Source of the DNA: Beta vulgaris subsp. vulgaris
Taxonomy: Eukaryota > Streptophyta > Magnoliopsida > Caryophyllales > Amaranthaceae
Length of the DNA: 64,000 nucleotides
Reading direction: 5' to 3'
Assembly: GCF_026745355.1 (NCBI RefSeq)
Contig: NC_079210.1
Coordinates: 15,004,842-15,068,841 of the forward strand
Below, in pieces: positions 55,945 to 64,000 of the stretch; position 1 is the first letter of the stretch; each line of letters starts with the position of its first letter. Both the position numbers and the translations under genes were made by a program. The notes below the pieces were generated by a model. It searched no databases, was not told the origin of the DNA, and saw only the letters and a list, made by a program, of their open reading frames with translations.

Positions 55945-58900
55945 TTTCCTTCTCATCTTGGCCCAAAATCGTAATTTGGGACTAACTCCTAGCTCGGACC
56001 TCAAAATTGAGCTATTCAAAAGCCTGAAATGTTTTTTTTTTACCATTTCTAAGGGGTTCGTGAGCTGAGAAACTAAATTCATTGAAGTCCGATTTTTCGC
56101 GTCCGTTTGTTGCTCAGCTTGGCCAAAATCATAATTTGGGCCTAACTCTTATCTTGGACATCAGAATTGAGTGATTCATAAGCCTGAATTGTTTTTGTTA
56201 CCATTTCTAAAGGGTTCGTGAGCTCCGAATCTGAATTCGTTGAATTTAGATTTTTCGTGTCTGTTTCCTGCTTATCTTGGCCCAACATCGTAATTTGGAC
56301 CTAACTCCTATCTCGAACATCAGAAGTGAGCGATTATAAAGCCTCACATGTTTTTTTTTGGTATTTCTAAGGGGTTCGTGAGCTTAAAAGTTGAATTCGT
56401 TGAAGTACGATTTTTCGTGTCTGTTGCATGCTCATCTTGGCCCAACATTGTAATTTCGACCTAACTCTTATCTCGGACATGAGAATTGAGGGATTCCAAA
56501 GGCTGACATGTTTTTTTTACCATTTCTAAGGGGTTTGTGAGCTTAGAAGATGAATTCCTTGTAGCCTAATTTTTTGCGTCAGTGTCCTTCTCATCTTGCC
56601 TCATAATTGTAATTTGGGACTAACTCCTAGCTCGGACCTCAAAATTGAGCGATTCAAAAGCCTGAAATATTTTTTTTACCATTTGTAAGGGCTTCGTGAG
56701 CTGAAGAGCTGAATTCGTTGAAGTCCGATTTTTCGCGTCCGTTTCTTGCTCATCTTGGCCAAAAATCGTAATTTGGGCCTAACTCTTAGCTCGGACATCA
56801 GAATTGATCGATTCAAAAGCCTGAATTGTTTTTTTTACCATTTCTAAGGGTTTCGTAAGCTCCGAATCTGAATCTATTGAAGTCCGATTTTTCGTGTCTG
56901 TTTCATGCTCATCTTGGCCCAACATCGTAATTTCGACTTAACTCCTATATCGGACATCAGAATTGAGCGATGCCAAAGCCTGACATGTTTTTTTAAAAAT
57001 TTCTAAGGTGTTGGTGTGCTTAGAACTTGAATTCATTGAAGTCTGATTTTTTTGTGTCTGTTTACTACTCATTTGTGCCCAAAATCGTAATTTCGGCCTA
57101 ACTTCTAGCTCGGACATCAGAATTGAGATATTCGAAAGCTTGAATTAATTTTTTTTTTTACAATTTCTAAGGGGTTCGTGAGCTCAGAATCTGAATTTGT
57201 TGAAGTCCGATTTTCGTGTCCGTTTCTTGCTCATCTTGGCCCAAAATCGTAATTTGGGCCTAGCTCCTAGCTCGGATATCATAATTGAGCGATTCCGAAG
57301 CCAGACATGTTTATTTTTACCATTTCTAAGGGGTTCGTGAGCTCAGAACATGAATTCCTTGCAGTCAGATTTTTTGTGTCTCTTTACTACTCATCTATGC
57401 CCAAAATAGTAATTTGGGACTAATTCCTAGCTTGAACTTCAGAATTGAGTAATTCAAAAGCTTAAATTAGTTTTTTACCATTTCTAAGGGGTTCGTGAGC
57501 TGAGAAGCTAAATTCATTGAAGTCCGATTTTTCGTGTCTGTTTCATGCTCATCTTGGCCCAACATCGTAATTTCGACCTAACTCCTATCTCGGACATCAG
57601 AATTGAGCGATTCCAAAGGCTGACATGTTTTTGTACCATTTCTAACGGGTTCGTGAGCTCAGAATCTGAATTCCTAGCAGCACAATTTTTCGCGTCTGTG
57701 TCGTTCTTATCTTGGCTCAAAATTATAATTTGGGACTAACTCCTAGCTCGGACCTCAAATTGAGCTATTCAAAAGCCTGAATTTTTTTTTTTTCCATTTC
57801 TAAGGGGTTCGTGAGCTGAGAAACTAAATTCATTGAAGTCCGATTTTTCGCGTCCGTTTGTTGCTCAGCTTGGCCAAAATCATAATTTGGGCCTAACTCT
57901 TATCTTGGACATCAGAATTGAGTGATTCAAAAGCCTGAATTGTTTTTGTTACCATTTCTAAGGGGTTCGTGACCTCCGAATCTGAATTCGTTGAATTTAG
58001 ATTTTTCGTGTCTGTTTCCTGCTTATCTTGGCCCAACATCGTAATTTGGACCTAACTCCTATCTCGAACATCAGAATTGAGCGATTTTAAAGCCTCACAT
58101 GTTTTTTTTGGTATTTCTAAGGGGTTTGTGAGCTTAAAAGTTGAATTCGTTGAAGTACGATTTTTCGTGTCTGTTGCATGCTCATCTTGGCCCAACATTG
58201 TAATTTCGACTAACTCTTATCTCGGACATGAGAATTGAGGGATTCCAAAGGCTGACATGTTTTTTTTACCATTTCTAAGGGGTTCGTGAGCTTAGAAGAT
58301 GAATTGCTTGTAGCCTAATTTTTTGCGTCAGTGTCCTTCTCATCTTGCCTCATAATTGTAATTTGGGACTAACTCCTAGCTCGGACCTCAAAATTGAGCG
58401 ATTCAAAAGCCTGAAATATTTTTTTACCATTTCTAAGGGGTTCGTGAGCTGAAGAGCTGAATTCGTTGAAGTCCGATTTTTCGCGTCCGTTTCATGCTCA
58501 TCTTGGCCAAAAATCGTAATTTGGGCCTAACTCCTAGCTCGGACATCAGAATTGAGCGATTCAAAGCCTGAATTATATTTTTTTACCATTTCTAAGGGGT
58601 TCGTGAGCTCCGAATCTGAATTTATTGAAGTCCTATTTTTCGTGTCTGTTTCATGCTCATCTTGGCCCAACATAGTAATTTCGACTTAACTCCTATATCG
58701 GACATTAGAATTGAGCGATGCCAAAGCCTGACATGTTTTTTTAAAATTTTCTAAGGTGTTGGTGTGCTTAGAACTTGAATTCATTGAAGTCTGATTTTTT
58801 GTGTCTGTTTACTACTCATTTGTGCCCAAAATCGTAATTTCGGCCTAACTTCTAGCTCGGACATCAGAATTGAGATATTCGAAAGCCTGAATTATTTTTT

Positions 58901-61000
58901 TTTTTACAATTTCTAAGGGGTTCGTGAGCTCAGAATCTTAATTTGTTGAAGTCCGATTTTCGTGTCCGTTTCTTGCTCATCTTGGCCCAAAATCGTAATT
59001 TGGGCCTAGCTCCTAGCTCGGATATCATAATTGAGCGATTCCGAAGCCATACATGTTTATTTTTACCATTTCTAAGGGGTTCGTGAGCTCAGAACATGAA
59101 TTCCTTGCAGTCAGATTTTTTGTGTCTCTTTACTACTCATCTATGCCAAAATAGTAATTTGGGCCTAATTCCTAGCTTGAACTTCAGAATTGAGTAATTC
59201 AAAAGCTTGAATTAGTTTTTTACCATTTCTAAGGGTTTCGTGAGCTGAGAAGCTTAATTCATTGAAGTCCGATTTTTCGTGTCTGTTTCATGCTCATCTT
59301 GGCCCAACATCGTAATTTCGACCTAACTCCTATCTCGGATATCAGAATTGAGCGATTCCAAAGGCTGACATGTTTTTGTACCATTTCTAACGGGTTCGTG
59401 AACTCAGAATCTGAATTCCTAGCAGCACAATTTTTCGCGTCTGTGTCGTTCTTATCTTGGCTCAAAATTATAATTTGGGACTAACTCCTAGCTCGGACCT
59501 CAAATTGAGCTATTCAAAAGCCTGAATTTTTTTTTTTTTTACCATTTCTAAGGGTTCGTGAGCTGAGAAACTAAATTCATTGAAGTCCGATTTTTCTCGT
59601 CCGTTTCTTGCTCAGCTTGGCCCAAAATCGTAATTTGGGCCTAACTCTTATCTCGGACATCAGAATTGAGTGATTCAAAAGCCTGAATTGTTTTTTTTAC
59701 CATTTCTAAAGGGTTCATAAACTCCGAATCTGAATTCGTTGAAGTTAGATTTTTCGTGTCTGTTTCCTGCTTATCTTGGCCCAACATCGTAATTTGGACC
59801 TAACTCCTATCTCGAACATCAGAATTGAGCGATTTTAAAGCCTTACATGTTTTTTTTTGGTAATTCTAAGGGGTTCGTGAGCTTAGAAGTTGAATTCGTT
59901 GAAGTATAATTTTTATTGTCTGTTGCATGCTCATCTTGGCCCAACATCGTAATTTCGACCTAACTCCTATCTCGTACATCATAATTGAGCGATTCCAAAG
60001 CCTGACATGCTTTTTTACCATTTCTAAGGGGTTCATGAGCTCAGAAGTTGAATTCCTTGCAGCCCAATTTTTTGCGTCTGTGTCCTTCCCATCTTGATTC
60101 AAAATTTTAATTTAGGACTAACTCCTAGCTCGGACTTCAAAATTAAGCGATTCAAAAGCCCGAAATGTTTTTTTTACCATTTGTAAGGAATTCGTGAGTT
60201 GAAAAGCTAAATTCATTGAAGTTCGATTTTTCGCGTCCGTTTCTTGCTCATCTTGGCCCAAAATCGTAATTTGGGCATAACTTTTAGCTCGGACATCATA
60301 ATTAAGTGATTCCAAAGCATGACATGTTTTTTTTTTACCATTTCTAAGGGGTTCGTGAAATCAGAACCTGAATTCCTTGCAGTCAGATTTTTTGTGACTG
60401 TTTACTACTCATCTGTGCCTAAAATCGTAATTTGGGCCTAACTCCAAGCTCGGAAATTAGAATTGAGCGATTAAAAAGCCTGAATAGGATTTTTAACCAT
60501 TTCTAAGGGGTCCGTGAGCTCAGAAGCTGAATTAGTTGAAGTCCGATTTTTCGTGTTTGTTTCATGCTCATCTCGGCCAAACATCGTAATTTCGACCTAA
60601 CTATTATCTCGGACATGAGAATTGAGGGATTCCAAAGGCTGACATGTTTTTTTTACCATTTCTAAGGGGTTCGTGAGCTTAGAAGATGAATTTCTTGCAG
60701 CCTAATTTTTTGCGTCAGTGTCCTTCTCATCTTGGCTCAAAATTGTAATTTGGGACTAACTCCTAGCTCGGACCTCAAGATTGAGCGATTCAAAAGCCTG
60801 AAATATTTTTTTTACCATTTCTAAGGGCTTCGTGAGCTGAAGAGCTGAATTCGTTGAAGTCCGATTTTTCGCGTTCGTTTCATGCTCATCTTGGCCAAAA
60901 ATCGTAATTTGGGCCTAACTCTTAGCTCGGACATCAAAATTGAGCGATTCAAAAGCCTGAATTGTTTTTTTTTTACCATTTCTAAGGGTTTCGGGAGCTC
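55945..61000 (+). repeat. Satellite 11-monomer higher-order repeat, second occurrence
   Basis: Markers at 56183, 57935 and 59680 (the monomer with CTCCGAATCTGAATTCGTTGA followed by a variant TTAGATTTTTC) are 1752 and 1745 bases apart. A 64-codon frame at 57545 recurs at 59290. That is 11 monomers per unit, as in 31953-36309, but with a different set of monomers. The third copy diverges after about 59900 and the right limit is approximate. Confidence 0.78.
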
Positions 61001-61817
61001 CAAATCTGAATCTATTGAAATCCGATTTTTCGTGTCTATTTCCTGCGTATCTTTGCCAACATCGTAATTTGAGCCTAACTCCTATCTCGGACATTAGAAT
61101 TGAGGGGATTCTAAAGCCTCACATGCTTTTTTTCCAATTTCTAAGGGGTTCGTGATTTGAGAAGCCGAATTCGTTGAAGTCCGATTTTTCGTGTCTGTTT
61201 CATGCTCATCTTGGCCCAACATCGTAATTTCGACTTAACTCCTATATCGGACATCAGAATTGAGCGATGCCAAAGCCTGACATGTTTTTTTTACCATTTC
61301 GAAGGGGTTCATGAGCTCAGAAGCTGAATTCCTTGCAGCCCAATTTTTCGCGTCTGTGTCCTTCTCATCTTGGCTCAATATTGTAATTTGGGACTCCTAG
61401 CACGGACATCATAATTGAGCGATTCAAAAGCCTGAATTGTTTTTTTTTACCATTTCAAAGGGGTTCGTGAGCTAAGAATCTGAATTCGTTGAAGACCGAT
61501 TATTCGTGTCTGTTTCCTGCTCATCTGTGCCCAAAATCGTAATTTGGGCCTAACTGCTAGCTCGGACATCCGAATTGAGCGATTCAAAAGCCTGAATTGT
61601 TTTTTTACCATTTTAAGGGGTTTGTGAGCTCAGAAGCTGAATTCGTTGAAGTCCTATATTTCGTGTCTGTTTCATGCTCATCTTGGCCAAACATCGTAAT
61701 TTCGACCTAACTTCTATCTCGGACATGCTATTCTAAAGCCTGACATGCATTTTCCCCTTTCTAAGGGATTCGTGAGCTCAAAAGCTGAATTCCTTGCTGT
61801 CCGATTTTTTGCGTCTG

Positions 61818-62817
61818 NNNNNNNNNNNNNNNNNNNNNNNNNNNNNNNNNNNNNNNNNNNNNNNNNNNNNNNNNNNNNNNNNNNNNNNNNNNNNNNNNNN
61901 NNNNNNNNNNNNNNNNNNNNNNNNNNNNNNNNNNNNNNNNNNNNNNNNNNNNNNNNNNNNNNNNNNNNNNNNNNNNNNNNNNNNNNNNNNNNNNNNNNNN
62001 NNNNNNNNNNNNNNNNNNNNNNNNNNNNNNNNNNNNNNNNNNNNNNNNNNNNNNNNNNNNNNNNNNNNNNNNNNNNNNNNNNNNNNNNNNNNNNNNNNNN
62101 NNNNNNNNNNNNNNNNNNNNNNNNNNNNNNNNNNNNNNNNNNNNNNNNNNNNNNNNNNNNNNNNNNNNNNNNNNNNNNNNNNNNNNNNNNNNNNNNNNNN
62201 NNNNNNNNNNNNNNNNNNNNNNNNNNNNNNNNNNNNNNNNNNNNNNNNNNNNNNNNNNNNNNNNNNNNNNNNNNNNNNNNNNNNNNNNNNNNNNNNNNNN
62301 NNNNNNNNNNNNNNNNNNNNNNNNNNNNNNNNNNNNNNNNNNNNNNNNNNNNNNNNNNNNNNNNNNNNNNNNNNNNNNNNNNNNNNNNNNNNNNNNNNNN
62401 NNNNNNNNNNNNNNNNNNNNNNNNNNNNNNNNNNNNNNNNNNNNNNNNNNNNNNNNNNNNNNNNNNNNNNNNNNNNNNNNNNNNNNNNNNNNNNNNNNNN
62501 NNNNNNNNNNNNNNNNNNNNNNNNNNNNNNNNNNNNNNNNNNNNNNNNNNNNNNNNNNNNNNNNNNNNNNNNNNNNNNNNNNNNNNNNNNNNNNNNNNNN
62601 NNNNNNNNNNNNNNNNNNNNNNNNNNNNNNNNNNNNNNNNNNNNNNNNNNNNNNNNNNNNNNNNNNNNNNNNNNNNNNNNNNNNNNNNNNNNNNNNNNNN
62701 NNNNNNNNNNNNNNNNNNNNNNNNNNNNNNNNNNNNNNNNNNNNNNNNNNNNNNNNNNNNNNNNNNNNNNNNNNNNNNNNNNNNNNNNNNNNNNNNNNNN
62801 NNNNNNNNNNNNNNNNN
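61818..62817. other. Assembly gap of exactly 1000 N
   Basis: A run of exactly 1000 undetermined bases between satellite and the next retroelement. A round number usually marks a gap of unknown length. Open frames that cross it are meaningless. The LTR and PBS of the following element, and the true edge of the satellite, are probably hidden here. Confidence 0.98.
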
Positions 62818-62929
62818 AAACCCAAACCGCGAACACCCCTATTCAAGCATACACCCTCATCAAGACCTTACCACATTTTCATCCTGGGTGTTGTTCCGTT
62901 GGACCTACTGGAAATTGCTAGTTTTGTTT

Positions 62930-63407
62930 ATGGCAACACCATCTTTGTTGAATTTGAATGAGAGTGTTATAGATAATATTGATAAGAATTTGATCAGGTG
63001 GGAAGGAACACCGGAGGAGGTGTTAGAGGAGATGGAACGGGCTAAGCAGTCAGCGAGTTTGCAAGATATGTGTCGGGATGCTCAGTACTGGATAGATATG
63101 TACAACAGAATAGCCACAGTAGAATACCAAAGAAGAAGAGGGGAAGAGTTCCTACACCCCCTAACTCTGCTGCTAGTATGGTACCACCTCAACCTCAAAG
63201 ATCTGGAGATTCCGCTACAAGTATGGCTCCTCCCCAGTCACGTAATTCGAGAGGATCAAGTGATGATTCAGGAGACCCTCGGAGGTGCCAGGAGTAGTAT
63301 TTCGAGGAAGTAACTCATGGATGAGTGACCCCGACTACATTCCCGAAACCCCATCCTCCAGTAGCGAAGACAGTGGATACGCATATGATCCATATAACAT
63401 TCTTTAG
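62930..63407 (+). pseudogene. ORF upstream of gag in the second retroelement (unknown function)
   Basis: The ATG at 62930 opens MATPSLLNLNESVIDNIDKN, then WEGTPEEVLEEMERAKQSAS, then MCRDAQYWIDMYNRIATVEY. The reading continues one frame away from about 63130 (RGRVPTPPNSAASMVPPQPQ, Pro/Ser-rich) and again in a third frame to SWMSDPDYIPETPSSSSEDS and a stop at 63405-63407. Two frameshifts would make one protein of about 160 residues: helical first half, Pro/Ser-rich linker, acidic C-terminus. I do not recognise a family. Its place between LTR and gag and its acidic SDxD-containing tail parallel the ORF at 5073-5464. Confidence 0.6.
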
Positions 63408-63706
63408 GAGGAATTAGCATAGTGATGATGGAAGGAAGTGGTAGTAGCCTTATTTTTATTGTATGTGTAAAAGAATTGTCAGGATGAGATGATCGACTCT
63501 GGCAATGGAACTATTGTATTGTATTGTGAAGTTAAGATGTTCAAGTTATAATATTTTGAATGATCTGTGATATGAATATATGTGCTTATACATGTAAAGT
63601 GGGGAAAATTGCAATCCTTTTTGGGAATAAGTGTTTAGTAGCTTATATGTAATAATTTGGAAATTTTGGGGATTACTAAGAATATTCAGTTATCATTTTA
63701 TAGGTT
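63408..63706 (+). other. Spacer between upstream ORF and gag in the second retroelement
   Basis: An AT-rich, non-coding 300-base stretch. It ends in TCATTTTATAG immediately before GTTATGGCAC, a plausible splice acceptor three bases ahead of the gag start. An antisense 87-codon frame at 63698-63961 is only the complement of gag. Confidence 0.4.
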
Positions 63707-64000
63707 ATGGCACATATCAACGTGACCAATGAGATCCAGCAGAATGTGGAAAAAATGAACCACAGGAACAGCTAAAAAATTCTCAAGCCGAACAGATACG
63801 TCAGCTAAGGGAAATGAATACCCGATTGCTGGCAATCCTGGAAAAGCAGGAACAAAATAGGGATAATGAGGAAGGGAAGTTCTATAAGAGGCTTGCTGCT
63901 CATAAGCCACGGGGCTATGACGGCGAAGCGGATCCGGTAAAATTTGAAGACTGGATTGCATATATGGAAAAGCTGCTGGATGTGGTAAACTGTCCAGAGA
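63707..64000 (+). pseudogene. gag of the second Ty3/gypsy element, partial, one frameshift
   Basis: The ATG at 63707 gives MAHINVTNEIQQNVEKMNHR, then a stop at about 63774. The next frame continues without interruption: EQIRQLREMNTRLLAILEKQ, then FYKRLAAHKPRGYDGEADPV, then KFEDWIAYMEKLLDVVNCPE to the window end. The coiled-coil-like start followed by YDGxADPxxFEDW is the N-terminal part of plant Ty3/gypsy capsid. A single-base break lies near 63757. The rest of the gene is outside the window. Confidence 0.85.

Larger units (their letters stand above)
49393..61817 (+). repeat. 159-bp satellite DNA array, second block (about 78 monomers)
   Basis: The same satellite in the same orientation as 8661-40272, continuing after the CACTA element in the middle of a monomer (TCCAATTTTTCGGGTCTG). 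The first 3 kb parallels 37378-40272. Higher-order repeats of 0.955 kb and 1.75 kb occur further right. It runs into the assembly gap, so its true end is unknown. No gene is seen. Confidence 0.97.
62818..64000 (+). mobile_element. Second Ty3/gypsy retrotransposon, 5' internal part only
   Basis: A plus-strand element starting in the gap and leaving the window at the right. It has an upstream ORF (62930-63407), a 300-base spacer and the beginning of a Ty3/gypsy gag (63707-64000). No LTR or PBS is visible in 62818-62929. The gag text differs from that of the first element, so it is another family, or a distant member of the same clade. Confidence 0.85.

Noticed and set aside
8661..61817. Regularly spaced repeats suggestive of a CRISPR array
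   Set aside because: The whole 159-bp unit is repeated with no unique spacers, in a eukaryotic context with LTR and CACTA elements.
61745..63313. Very long frames crossing the N run (up to 522 codons)
   Set aside because: About 333 codons are undetermined bases; only the part after 62930 is meaningful and is annotated as the upstream ORF.

Overview
The window is plant nuclear DNA (flowering plant, probably a eudicot; species not identifiable from sequence). It is almost entirely repeats: a long head-to-tail satellite array, split by a CACTA DNA transposon and flanked by two Ty3/gypsy retrotransposons. I see no host gene, rRNA, tRNA, CRISPR or bacterial feature. Satellite, nested transposons, spliceosomal intron signals and a scaffold gap together suggest a heterochromatic, possibly pericentromeric, region.

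Layout. (1) 1-8660, minus strand: a Ty3/gypsy chromovirus (Tekay/Del-like). Reading down the coordinates it has a 2485-bp 5' LTR (6176-8660), a tRNA-Met-type PBS (6161-6172), a small acidic ORF upstream of gag, gag, protease, RT, RNase H, integrase and an integrase-end chromodomain. All ORFs are broken by frameshifts. It sits in the satellite, which begins at the first base after the LTR. (2) 8661-40272 and 49393-61817, plus strand: about 199 + 78 copies of a roughly 159-bp AT-rich satellite monomer, all in one orientation. Higher-order structure is clear: a near-identical 5.3-kb tandem duplication built from 2.65-kb halves, about 1.75-kb (11-monomer) repeats in two separate places, and a 0.955-kb (6-monomer) repeat. 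(3) 40273-49392, plus strand: a CACTA (En/Spm-like) element. It has TGCGTCGCA subterminal repeats, a DDE transposase pseudogene (Transposase_21, DUF4218, DUF4216), a second gene with a Transposase_24-like part and a Ulp1-type cysteine protease part, and a strong foldback in the intron upstream of the transposase start. Its 3' terminal inverted repeat is missing. (4) 61818-62817: exactly 1000 N. (5) 62818-64000, plus strand: the start of another Ty3/gypsy element, with an upstream ORF followed by gag.

How it fits together. The satellite is the substrate and the transposons are nested insertions. The most unusual items are the CACTA intron foldback (candidate small-RNA precursor), the acidic ORF preceding gag in both retroelements, and the layered satellite organisation. 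Caution: most coding breaks are single-base indels, and one 0.8-kb satellite patch is full of small deletions, so some breaks may be consensus errors of a long-read assembly.
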